From Bacteroidetes bacterium OLB12 (GTDB lineage Bacteria > Bacteroidota > Bacteroidia > Cytophagales > Cyclobacteriaceae): a stretch of 64,000 nt of DNA. Made by a program: the position numbers and the translations under genes. The notes below the pieces were generated by a model. It searched no databases and had not been told where the DNA came from. It saw nothing but the letters and a program-made list of their open reading frames with translations. Shown here one piece after another: positions 39,902 through 49,900 of this stretch; positions within the stretch are counted from its first letter, which is position 1; each line of letters starts with the position of its first letter. The stretch spans positions 18,014 to 82,013 of the forward strand of contig LNFR01000083.1 of assembly GCA_001567185.1 (NCBI GenBank), given 5' to 3'.

Positions 39902-42774
39902 TTAAAGTAGTTTCCCCTTCAAAAACTCAGCGGTATAACTGCTCTTCGCTTTCTTCGCCATCTCTTCGGGTGTGCCTTCAAATAATAGTTTGCCTCCGTG
40001 TTTTTCGCCACCTTCCGGGCCGAGGTCAATTATCCAATCGGCACACTTGATAATTTCAAGGTTGTGTTCAATAACCAAAACTGAATGCCCCTGATCCACC
40101 AGCGCATTGATGGCTTTCAACAATTTTGAAATGTCGTGAAAATGCAGACCGGTAGTGGGTTCATCAAAAATGAAAAGGATGTGGCCGGTGGTGTCGGAAT
40201 TATTCTTGCCTAAGAACGAAGCAAGTTTAACCCGTTGGGCTTCTCCGCCTGAAAGGGAATTGGAGGACTGACCCAGTTTCACATAACCCAACCCCACTTC
40301 GTACAAAGGAAGGATGCGTTCATACACTGCTTTCTTGTCTTTAAAAAATTCAAGCCCTTCTTCCACCGTCATGTCCAACACATCGGCAATGTTCTTACCC
40401 TGGTGTTGCACTTCCAGCACTTCCTGTTTAAAGCGTTTGCCGCCACAACTTTCGCACTTCAGAAAGATGTCGGCCATAAACTGCATTTCAATTTTTATTT
40501 CGCCTTCTCCTTCACAGGTTTCGCATCGGCCACCTTCCACATTAAACGAAAAGTGCGAAGGCTTATACCCACGTTGCTTACTCAAAGGCTGATCGGCATA
40601 TAAATTTCGAATGGCATCGTATGCTTTTACATAACTGATGGGATTGGAGCGCGAGGATTTCCCGATCGGGTTCTGATCTACAAACTCCACTTGCGTGATC
40701 TTGTTGATGTCGCCTTCCAGCCGATCGTACTTACCAGGCGTTTCGGCAACGGAACCACTTACACGACCCAATGCCGGATATAAAATCTTCTTTACTAAAG
40801 TTGATTTGCCCGAACCACTTACTCCCGTTACAACGGTTAACACGCCCAATGGAAATTTCACCGTCAGGTTTTTCAAATTGTTCTCACGTGCACCCGAAAC
40901 CGTAACAGCATCTTTCCACTTTCTGCGAACTTTTGGAACAGGAATTTTTTCAGTGCCATTCAGGTAATCAACCGTGTGCGACTTTATCTTTCCATTCAGT
41001 TCCTTTTGCAAGCCCTGAAAGATCAACTCGCCTCCGTGCGAACCGGCATCGGGGCCAATGTCGATGATCTGATCGGCCGCCCGCATGATCTCCTCCTCGT
41101 GTTCCACCACAATCACCGTGTTGCCCATATCGCGCAGCGACTTCAGTACCTCTACCATGCGCGCGGTATCGCGCGGGTGCAAGCCAATGCTCGGCTCGTC
41201 CATGATGTACATAGAACCCACCAACGCACTGCCCAACGAGGTGGCCAGTTTGATGCGCTGAAACTCTCCGCCCGATAAAGTGGATGTTACCCGATTAAGG
41301 GTCAGGTATCCAAGCCCCACTTTGTCCATGTACTCCAACCGCGATTTGATTTCCGTAAGAATGCGTTCGGAGACTTTTTGTTCATAGGCCGGTAACTTCA
41401 GGGAATTGAAGAACTGCAATGTTTCTTCAATGGGCATCAGCACCAGGTCGGTAATGGATGTGTCTGCAATCTTTACATAGGCTGCGTCTTTGCGCAGCTT
41501 CGTGCCGCGGCAATCCGGGCAGGTGGTTCTTCCGCGGTAACGCGAAAGCATAACGCGGTATTGAATCTTATGCGTTTTGGATTCGAGGTATTTGAAAAAA
41601 TCGTTGATGCCATCGAAGTGTTCGTTGCCATGCCACAACAACTCGCGTTGCTTCTGTGTAAGCTCGCTGTAGGGCCGGTGGATGGGAAAATCGAACTTGA
41701 TACCATTCTTAATTAATGGCTTTGCCCACTCGCTCATCACCTCGCCCCGCCAGGGCGCAATGGCACCTTCATACACAGAAAGACTTTTGTCCGGAATCAC
41801 CAGGTCTTCATCAATGCCCAGAATTTTTCCAAACCCTTCGCACGTAGTGCAAGCACCATAAGGATTGTTGAAGCTAAACAGGTTAACTGTAGGTTCGGTA
41901 AACGTAATGCCATCCAGTTCGAAGCGATCTGAAAAATTATATTTGCTTCCTTCCACATACAGCACACAATCGCCATGACCTTCGAAGAAGGCTGTTTGAA
42001 CAGAGTCGGACAGGCGGAAGGTCAGGTCTTCATCGGAAGCATTTACAGAGGCGCGGTCAATGAGGATTTCAACTGCATCGGATTGGATTGCAGGAGCAGG
42101 TTTCTTTTTGGTCTTTCCCTTTTCCCGGGGGAGAGCGGCATTAGCCGTGGCCTGACGGGACGAAGTCATCTCTTCAATAAACTTCATCTCGCCATTTACC
42201 AGTACCCGCGCAAAGCCTTTGCTCAAGAGCAGGTTCAATTCATCGGCCAGTTTGCGCCCTTTGGTAACCTTAAGCGGGCAAGCAATCATAATGCGGGTTC
42301 CGGCTGCTTGCTTGTTGATGAAATCAACCACCTCGGTAACGGTATCGCGTTTTACTTCCATACCACTAACCGGTGAATACGTTTTGCCCACCCGCGCAAA
42401 AAGCAATTTCAGGTAATCGTAAATCTCGGTGGTGGTGCCAACCGTTGAGCGCGGGTTTCGGGTGTTCACCTTTTGCTCGATGGCTATGGCAGGCGAAACT
42501 CCTTTGATGTAATCCACTTCCGGTTTTTCCATGCGCCCCAAAAACTGGCGCGCGTAGGAACTCAAACTCTCCACGTACATGCGCTGCCCTTCGGCAAACA
42601 ACGTATCGAACGCCAGCGATGATTTTCCCGAACCGGAAAGGCCGGTAATTACAACCAGTTTGTTGCGCGGAATGGCTACACTCAGGTTCTTGAGGTTGTT
42701 AACCCGTGCCCGTTTAATGATGATATACTCTTTGGGGTCGAGTTCGGCTAAGTGAGAATCGTTGGAGCCTGCAT
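39902..42774 (-). CDS. uvrA: Excinuclease ABC subunit A (probable one-base frameshift at the start)
   Basis: The damage-recognition ATPase of nucleotide excision repair, about 957 residues. Both ABC modules are present: Walker A motifs [13 protein letters not shown] and [13 protein letters not shown], signatures [13 protein letters not shown] and [13 protein letters not shown], and zinc-binding Cys pairs in [25 protein letters not shown] and CESCGGKR. The coding frame is open through [20 protein letters not shown] but has no ATG. One base added to the AA at 42750-42751 (plus-strand view) links it to the ATG at 42774 ([13 protein letters not shown]), giving a normal-length UvrA. Start therefore inferred. 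Confidence 0.85.
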
Positions 42775-42837
42775 GCGAAACGGCAAAATTAAAAAATCGT
42801 GAAGGCTTGTCCTACCCGCAGTGCAAAGCTGGACTAC

Positions 42838-42876
42838 CTAAAAACAAAAACACCACCCGTTTTGTGCAGGTGGTGC
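42838..42876 (-). terminator. Rho-independent terminator of the acidic-protein gene
   Basis: On the minus strand a GCACCACC stem pairs with GGTGGTG (42869-42875 with 42851-42857 in plus view) around an 11-base loop, directly followed by TTTTTGTTTTT. It lies 22 bases past the stop of the gene at 42898 and ahead of uvrA, so uvrA should have its own promoter. Confidence 0.8.
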
Positions 42877-42897
42877 TCACTAATTTCTTTACATCGA

Positions 42898-43275
42898 TCA
42901 ATTATCAAAATCCGGATCGTAGCTAGCTTCCTTACCGGAGCCACCTCCGTCTTCGTCATAGTCATTGCTGTTGTCAAATTCATCCTCATTATCCGAAGAG
43001 GATTTCAGATCATCATCGCTTTCTCCATCAAATTCCTGACGCTCACCCGACTCCACATCGTAGCCGCCATCGCTGTTTTTGGTGGCCGGTACTTTTACCA
43101 GGTACACCGAGTCGTCTGTTTCCAGCGGAAAAACAAAGATTGGTTCTTTCTTTGCGTTTGTAATGCGGGTTAAACTTCCTTCATATCCATTGGGATATTG
43201 TTCTTTCATTAAGTCCCGGAGTTCGTCATTCAGGTTCTCCAGACTTTTAATTACACGTTTCTTTGTTACGGCCAT
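42898..43275 (-). CDS. Conserved acidic protein of unknown function
   Basis: A 125-residue protein with two parts. Residues 1-65 are a conserved, ordered-looking region (VIKSLENLNDELRDLMKEQY, then GSLTRITNAKKEPIFVFPLE). Residues 70-125 are a disordered acidic tail, mostly Asp, Glu, Ser, Asn and Gly (GESDDDLKSSSDNEDEFDNS). Similar small proteins occur in Cytophagales genomes without known function. Its own terminator follows; the gene is divergent from the sigma factor. Confidence 0.65.
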   Translation of the reverse strand: MAVTKKRVIKSLENLNDELRDLMKEQYPNGYEGSLTRITNAKKEPIFVFPLETDDSVYLVKVPATKNSDGGYDVESGERQEFDGESDDDLKSSSDNEDEFDNSNDYDEDGGGSGKEASYDPDFDN

Positions 43276-43444
43276 TGTATTTAAAAATCGAGGCCAAATA
43301 GCATAAGAAACCCATATGAAGGCAAATTTTTTTTTAAATTTTTTTGTCTTTTTCCGGAATCTTTCTACTTTTCAATTCACAAACAATTCCATTTAACCCA
43401 CATACTATCGAGCGAGACATCTACGTTACCTAAACGCAAAGCAG

Positions 43445-44097
43445 ATGATTGACAGCAGATGCAGCGACAGCCAGTTGGTTTCGCTTTATCAAACCGGTAA
43501 CGAAGAGGCGTTCGAAATGCTACTTCACAGACACAAGTCCCGTATTTATACGGCCATTTACATGATCGTGAAAGACCGCTACGAAGCAGAAGATTTGCTT
43601 CAGGATACCTTTATAAAGGCGGTAAACACAATTAAGGGTGGCCGGTATAACGAAGAGGGTAAATTTTTACCCTGGATTAGTCGTATTGCTCATAACCTGG
43701 CCATCGACCGCTTCCGCAGAAACAAGCGCTACCCTGAAGTGGTGCTCGAAGACGGAAGCGGGTATTCGACTCCATGCAATTTTCGGAGGAGTCGTACGAG
43801 GCCAAGCAACTAATGCGCGATACCAAATCAAGGTTGCGGGACCTGGTTAAGGAACTACCTGAAGAACAAAAGCAGGTGCTGATAATGCGGCATTACTTAG
43901 AAATGAGTTTTCAGGAAATTGCCGACCGCACAGGGGTGAGCATTAACACGGCATTGGGGCGTATGCGGTATGCGTTAATCAACTTGAGAAAGAAAATGAT
44001 TAAAAACCATATTGCCTATGACAAAGACCTTTACCCAAAACGATCTGATCAGGTTTATATACCGCGAGACCTCGGAAGAGGAAACGAAGGAGATTAA
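43445..44097 (+). CDS. ECF-type RNA polymerase sigma factor (one frameshift)
   Basis: About 217 residues after correction. Region 2 is clear: LVSLYQTGNEEAFEMLLHRH, AIYMIVKDRYEAEDLLQDTF and FLPWISRIAHNLAIDRFRR. The frame breaks at the GGG 43760-43762, one G short; the repair gives EDGSGVFDSMQFSEESYEAK and continues into region 4 (ELPEEQKQVLIMRHYLEMSF, EIADRTGVSINTALGRMRYA). The product overlaps the next gene by 80 bases and its last 25 residues (after MIKNHIAYD) look unconserved, so the true end may be earlier or affected by another error. Confidence 0.8.
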
Positions 44098-44248
44098 CAA
44101 AGCCCTTCTTTGCGATAGTACCCTGCAAGCTCAGTACAACGAGTTGAATGCTGCCTACAAGCAATTGAACCAGGCAAAACTGGAACCTTCTGCCGCCAGC
44201 ATTCAAAACATCTTGAACTACGCCCACGGGCTGCAGGAACACACCTGA
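44018..44248 (+). CDS. Small protein paired with the ECF sigma factor
   Basis: A 76-residue soluble protein from the ATG at 44018 (MTKTFTQNDLIRFIYRETSE). It begins inside the sigma-factor gene in another frame and ends AASIQNILNYAHGLQEHT. Its helical, charged N-terminus (LIRFIYRETSEEETKEINKA) resembles the sigma-binding start of zinc-less anti-sigma factors, but there is no membrane helix. Small cytosolic partners at this position are common in Bacteroidota; an anti-sigma role is inferred from position only. Confidence 0.6.
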   Translation: MTKTFTQNDLIRFIYRETSEEETKEINKALLCDSTLQAQYNELNAAYKQLNQAKLEPSAASIQNILNYAHGLQEHT

Positions 44249-44260
44249 TTTAAAAATACA

Positions 44261-44388
44261 AGGGGTTATCTCAAGAATCGTTCTGTCATCGCGGATTTAT
44301 TCCGCGATCTCAATTTCGTAGTACTAAAAAGTTGATTCCGAAGGCCGGAATGACGTACGCTCTTATTTCGACTTTTAAGACAACCTCT
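44261..44388. repeat. Palindromic intergenic repeat, family 1, copy C
   Basis: The right end CTTTTAAGACAACCTCT (44372-44388) matches copy B's left end in reverse complement; the left end AGGGGTTATCTCAAG (44261-44275) is an imperfect partner. The core palindrome ATCGCGGATTTATTCCGCGAT is at 44288-44308 and is identical to copy B. It fills most of the gap between two convergent genes. Confidence 0.7.
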
Positions 44389-44431
44389 CTTATTTATTCC
44401 CTCGCTGCCTTCTAACAGCGCATCCGCTTTT

Positions 44432-45016
44432 CTACAACTCCTTAATGGAGATATTCCGCCACCGCACTTTCACTCCGCCCCCATCGTGTATCTGTAAAGC
44501 AATTTTACCGGTACGCGATCCAATCTTTTCATCCGTAAGGGTAATCATCTGCTCTCCGTTCAGCCAGGTGGTAACCACATTGCCCTGCACCAACACTTTC
44601 ATTTTGTTCCACTTGCCTTCTTTCAGGGCTTTCTCTTTTTCGGGCGCAGGCTTTATCAGCCAGCCCCTGCCATACGACTCATAAATACCTCCGCTATGAC
44701 TATTCAGGGGTGCCACTTCGGCCTGCCAGCCACTTACGGTGGTGCCTTCAATCTGGCTGTGGAAAAACACCCCGCTGTTTCCGTTCGATTCCTGTTTGAA
44801 TTCCAATGTCAGTTCAAAATCCTTGTACTCCTTTTCGGTGGCAAAGTAGCCATATTGCTTGTCGGGCCCGCTTTCGCAAACCAACTCGCCTTTATCTACA
44901 TACCACTTCTCCGTGCCATAAATTTTCCAACCGGTTAAATCTTTACCATTAAAAATTGATTGCTGGGCTGTAGCCGATGCCGCAACAAAAACAAGTACAA
45001 CAAGCAGGTTTTTCAT
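44432..45016 (-). CDS. DUF1080 (3-keto-disaccharide hydrolase-type) secreted protein
   Basis: A 194-residue exported protein: signal peptide MKNLLVVLVFVAASATAQQ, then a single DUF1080 lectin-like beta-sandwich. Landmarks are SIFNGKDLTGWKIYG at the start, FELTLEFKQESNGNSGVFFH in the middle, GWQAEVAPLNSHSGGIYES and the closing GGGVKVRWRNISIKEL. DUF1080 proteins hydrolyse 3-keto-glycosides or bind glycans. The gene stands alone between a convergent sigma-factor locus and a divergent lipoprotein. Confidence 0.8.
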   Translation of the reverse strand: MKNLLVVLVFVAASATAQQSIFNGKDLTGWKIYGTEKWYVDKGELVCESGPDKQYGYFATEKEYKDFELTLEFKQESNGNSGVFFHSQIEGTTVSGWQAEVAPLNSHSGGIYESYGRGWLIKPAPEKEKALKEGKWNKMKVLVQGNVVTTWLNGEQMITLTDEKIGSRTGKIALQIHDGGGVKVRWRNISIKEL

Positions 45017-45089
45017 CTTTGATTAACATTTAATAATCGAAAGTAGGGAAAATAAAAACAGATAAATTGCCGTCTGAAACAATTTCTAT

Positions 45090-45584
45090 ATGAAGCCTCT
45101 TGCCCTGTTGAATTCGCTTGTTTTCCTGGCGCTGGTATTTGCCTGCAACAAACCTGCAGAGAATACACAGGATACAATTACTGAAATACCGGAAGCGGAA
45201 GCCCCGCCCGCAGAAAGCCTGGAGGGCGAGTGGCACATGATTACGGAGGTGGATGGCGAATGGGTTTTGTTCTACCCGTGCGATGCCGACAATACCTTTA
45301 TCCAGATCCAGGCCGACTCGATTGTAATTGGCTGGGGCCAGGATGCAACGGCCGGTAAAATCGAAAGCTGGGCGAACGATGGAAACAAACTGACTCTTGC
45401 CGTAAACGATTCGTATGCCGTAAATACCTACCAGGTAAATACCGGCCTGAACGGATACACCGAATGGTGGCTGTGGGAAGATACAGAGAAACCCTCGCGG
45501 TTCATTCATGCCCGCAACAAGTCGCAATACAAAGAAGTGCGCCAACCCTGTAAAGAATGTTGGGAAGATTGTGAGGAAGAGTAG
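45090..45584 (+). CDS. Lipoprotein of unknown function
   Basis: A 164-residue protein with a lipobox (LVFLALVFAC, Cys near residue 19), an acidic linker rich in Glu, Ala and Pro, and a small lipocalin-like body (SLEGEWHMITEVDGEWVLFY and VVIGWGQDATAGKIESWAND-like strands). It ends CKECWEDCEEE with four cysteines counting the one just before. The beta-rich body suggests a small barrel, but I recognise no family. Confidence 0.6.
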   Translation: MKPLALLNSLVFLALVFACNKPAENTQDTITEIPEAEAPPAESLEGEWHMITEVDGEWVLFYPCDADNTFIQIQADSIVIGWGQDATAGKIESWANDGNKLTLAVNDSYAVNTYQVNTGLNGYTEWWLWEDTEKPSRFIHARNKSQYKEVRQPCKECWEDCEEE

Positions 45585-45635
45585 CCGATCGTTTTTTAAT
45601 TATCTCCCCGGCCCGCGATTTATATTTCTTTGCCC

Positions 45636-46811
45636 GTGAAAGTTTTGATCCTGCATCAGCATTATAAAACACCGGCTACCGGTGGGGCTATCCGTTCGTA
45701 TTACCTCGCAAAAGCTTTGGCCGACAAGGGCGTAACTACCGTGGTAATTACCGCCCACAACGAAAAATTTTACAAACAGGAAATAACAGATGGCATTGAA
45801 GTGCACTACTTGCCCATTGCCTACGACAACCGGTTTGGATTTTTTGCCCGCAGCTGGTCGTTCTTAAAATACGTGCGCGCCTCGGTAACCCTTGCACACC
45901 GCTTTCGCGATGCGGACTACTGCTATGCCATTTCCGTTCCGCTTACCGTTGGCCTTGCTGCCCTGTGGATAAAGATGCGGTATAAAATTCCATATATTTT
46001 TGAAGTGGGCGACTTGTGGCCCGAAGCTCCCGTTCAATTAGGCTTTATCAAAAACATTGTGTTTGCACAATCGCTTTATGCGTTGGAAAAAAGAATTTAT
46101 AAATCGGCTAAAAGCATCGTAGCCCTTTCGCCTTCCATCCAAACAGCCATCGAAAAAAAAAAAGTGCCGGGCAAAACTGTGCACCTGATTCCCAACATGG
46201 CCGACTGCGATTTTTATAAACCCGAAAAAAAAAGATGCGGTCCTGGAAGTTCAGTTTGCTGTGCAAAACAAATTGGTTGTATCGTACATCGGGGCGCTGG
46301 GTGTTGCCAACGGGTTGGATTATTTCCTGGAGTGTGTAAACGCTACACGCAAAGCACAACTGCCCGTTCATTTTTTATGTGTGGCGATGGGGCCGAGCTG
46401 GAGCGGCTGAAAGGGCACGCACAATCGCTGGGGCTAACCAACCTTACGTTTCTCGATTTCAGAAACCGCGATGGTGTAAAAGCGTTGCTCAACATTACCG
46501 ATGCGGTGTTTGTTTGTTACAAGCAGGTGCCCGTGCTGGAGACCGGCTCGCCCAATAAATTTTTTGATGGCCTGGCCGCGGGCAAACTTATCATTATCAA
46601 TTTTGGAGGGTGGATAAAAGCAGAAGTGGAAGCTGCGCGCTGTGGATTTTATTACAACCCCCAGCAACCAACAGAATTTGTAAAAAAACTTTCGGCTTAC
46701 CTGTATGAAGGCGGGTTACTGGAGCGCGCACAAGCTGCAGCCCGCAACCTGGCGGAAGAAAAGTATTCCAGAAAGAAGTTGAGTGAGGTGTTTGGGGGGG
46801 TGTTCCGTTGA
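45636..46811 (+). CDS. Glycosyltransferase family 4 protein (two compensating frameshifts)
   Basis: A GT-B glycosyltransferase of about 391 residues. The likely start is GTG at 45636 (MKVLILHQHYKTPATGGAIR). N-terminal GT4 features and IFEVGDLWPEAPVQLGFIKN are clear, and the C-terminal donor site shows VLETGSPNKFFDGLAAGKL. Between the A run 46225-46233 (one A too many) and the GG at 46383-46384 (one G short) the reading is shifted and gives nonsense. The other frame there reads LEVQFAVQNKLVVSYIGALG and LPVHFLCVGDGAE, the expected sequence. The long open frame thus hides about 50 wrong residues. Confidence 0.8.
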   Translation: MKVLILHQHYKTPATGGAIRSYYLAKALADKGVTTVVITAHNEKFYKQEITDGIEVHYLPIAYDNRFGFFARSWSFLKYVRASVTLAHRFRDADYCYAISVPLTVGLAALWIKMRYKIPYIFEVGDLWPEAPVQLGFIKNIVFAQSLYALEKRIYKSAKSIVALSPSIQTAIEKKKVPGKTVHLIPNMADCDFYKPEKKRCGPGSSVCCAKQIGCIVHRGAGCCQRVGLFPGVCKRYTQSTTARSFFMCGDGAELERLKGHAQSLGLTNLTFLDFRNRDGVKALLNITDAVFVCYKQVPVLETGSPNKFFDGLAAGKLIIINFGGWIKAEVEAARCGFYYNPQQPTEFVKKLSAYLYEGGLLERAQAAARNLAEEKYSRKKLSEVFGGVFR

Positions 46812-46972
46812 ACAATAAGATTAATAATTCAAAATTCAATATTATGTAAGAGACTCGCTCCGTGCATTTGACGCATGCCAGAGCCTCACAATCCCGCGAT
46901 ACTGAAACTATGGCCAGAGCCAAATTTCAGAAATAATAAACAAGTATGCTATTTATATTAATTTAGCTAACA

Positions 46973-49900
46973 ATGAAGTCAATTGCTTTCATAGATACCG
47001 AGATTGAACCTAAAAGTGGAAAGATTCTTGACATTGGAAGCGTCAAGGGTGATGGAAATTCTTTTCATAAAACTTCGCTAGCTGAGTTCATTAAATTTAT
47101 TAACGGAACACAATTCATTTGTGGACACAATATTTTCAATCACGACATAAAGTATATTGGGAAAGCCTTGAATGATGCAGGAGTAAACCCAGAAAACATC
47201 ATTGACACTTTGTTTCTCTCTCCGCTTTTGTTTCCAACAAGGCCTTATCATGCTTTGCTTAAAGACGACAAACTTCAATCGGACGACACAAATAATCCAC
47301 TTAATGACTCAATCAAGGCGAAAGATTTATTCTTTGATGAGATAGCGGCATTCCAGCAAAAAGACGAAACTTTAAAGCAAATTTTGTATTTGCTTTTGAA
47401 TGACAAAGGGGAGTTTCACTCCTTTTTCCATTTCATTGCATACACAAGCAGCGAAACCAATCTTGAAAAGCTAATCCGCTCAAAATTCCACTCTGAAATT
47501 TGTGAAAATGCGGGTCTTACAAGAATAATCTTAGAACATCCAATTGAATTAGCTTACTGCTTGGCATTAATAGATTGCCGAAACCGATATTCAATCACCC
47601 CACCTTGGGTACTGAAAACTTATAAAGAAGTAGAAAGGGTAATGATTGCCCTAAGAAACAAGCCATGTCTAACTGGTTGTGTGTACTGTAATCAGGCATT
47701 AGACATACACAAAGGGCTAAAAAGCTTTTTCGGTTTTGACTCCTTTCGAACTTATGCTGGTGAACCATTGCAAGAAAAAGCAGTAAAAGCAGCGATTGAC
47801 AACAAATCAATCCTAGCCGTTTTTCCAACTGGCGGTGGCAAGTCTATCACTTTTCAAGTCCCCGCATTAATGAGTGGGATTTCCACCAAGGGTCTAACTG
47901 TTGTGATTTCACCATTGCAATCACTAATGAAAGACCAAGTCGACAATCTTGAAAAAATTGGAATCACAGACGCAGTAACTATAAATGGTTTACTTGACCC
48001 AATTGAAAGAGGGAAATCTTTTGAAAGGGTTGAAGACGGCTCGGCATCTCTGCTTTACATTTCTCCCGAATCTTTGCGTTCAAAAACAATTGAACGGCTC
48101 TTACTAGGAAGAAAAATTGTTCGCTTTGTGATTGATGAGGCCCACTGCTTTTCATCTTGGGGGCAAGATTTCAGAGTTGACTATCTATACATTGGAGATT
48201 TCATCAAGCAAATTCATGAGAAGAAAAATCTAGAGGACACAATTCCAGTCTCGTGCTTTACGGCAACAGCAAAGAAAAAAGTTATAGAAGACATTTGTAC
48301 TTATTTTAAAGAAAAGCTTTCGCTCGATTTAGAAATATTTAGCTCTACCGCTACAAGAACAAACTTGCAATACAAAGTTTTTGAAAAAGGTGATGAAGAC
48401 GAGAAATATCAAGCGGTAAGAGACTTGGTTGAAGAAAAAAACTGCCCAACTATCATCTATGTTTCAAGGACCAAAAAGGCCTATTCGCTTGCAGAAAGAT
48501 TGACTGAGGATGGGTTCAGTGCGAAGCCTTATCATGGCAAAATGGACGTGAAAGAAAAGACCGCTAATCAAGATGCTTTCATAAAAGGTGAAGTCCCAAT
48601 AATGGTCGCAACTTCCGCTTTTGGAATGGGGGTAGACAAGAAAGATATTGGAATGGTAATTCACTATGAGATTTCAGATTCACTTGAGAACTATATTCAG
48701 GAAGCTGGGAGAGCAGGACGAGATGAAAAAATAACAGCTGATTGTTTTGTGTTATTCAATGAAGAAGACCTTGGCAAACATTTCATCTTGCTCAATCAAA
48801 CTAAACTTTCAATCAAAGAGATTCAACAGGTTTGGAAAGCGGTAAAAGACATCACAAAATTTCGTTCCTCAGTCTCAAACTCAGCCTTAGAAATTGCACG
48901 GAAAGCTGGATGGGATGATAATGTCGTTGAGATTGAAACAAGGGTAACAACTGCAATTGCAGCACTCGAAGATGCTGGGTACTTGAAACGAGGGCAGAAT
49001 ATGCCCAGAGTTTTTGCTAACAGTATCATTTCAAAAAATGTACAAGAAGCTATTGAAAAAATTAATGCCTCTCAACGATTTGAGGAAAAGCAAAAGGAAA
49101 AAGGAATCAGAATTATTAAGAAACTTTTTTCTAGCAAAAGTCGAAAACAATCAAATGATGAAGCAGCTGAATCAAGAGTGGATTACATCAGCGACCACCT
49201 AGGAATTGTAAAGGAAGAAGTAATTAATATTGTGAATCTACTTCGTGAAGAAAAGATTTTAGCCGATGCGAAAGATTTGACGGCATTCATAAAAAAAGGT
49301 GAAAGCACAAACCGTTCATTAAAGATTGTAGAAACCTTTAGTCAAATTGAGAATTTTCTTTTAGTAGTATTTGAGGAAAGGGAAAGTACATTTCATATCA
49401 AAGAATTGAATGAAGATGCAGAGGGGAAAGGCTGTAAAGATGTTACTCCAAATAAAATCAAAACTATTATCAATTTTTGGGCAATCAAAAACTGGATTAA
49501 GCGGCATAACGAAGAGTATTCAAAAAATCATGTTGTAATCATTTGCATTCAACCAAAAGAATCACTCAAGGAGAAGTTGGAGAAGCGCCACGAGTTAGCA
49601 AAGTTTTTGGTTGAATATCTATATGAGAAAAGTAATTTGAACATCCAAGATAATGAAAAGGAAAAAGAGGAAGTGTTAGTCGAATTTTCTGTCCATGAAC
49701 TAAAAGAGAAGTTTGAGCAAAAGCCGAAGCTATTTGACGTGAAAGTTTCCATTGAAGACATCGAGGACACGCTCTTTTATCTTTCAAGAATTGACGCAAT
49801 AAAAATTGAAGGAGGATTCTTGGTTGTTCATAATCGTTTAACCATTGACCGAGTCGAACAAGATAACAAGAGAAGATACAAGAATGAAGATTACCAGAAG

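Noticed and set aside
46812-46972. Possible regulatory RNA or remnant gene ahead of the fusion helicase
   Set aside because: The gap holds two GCCAGAGCC copies and an A/T-rich stretch but no stable hairpin or coding signal that I could support.
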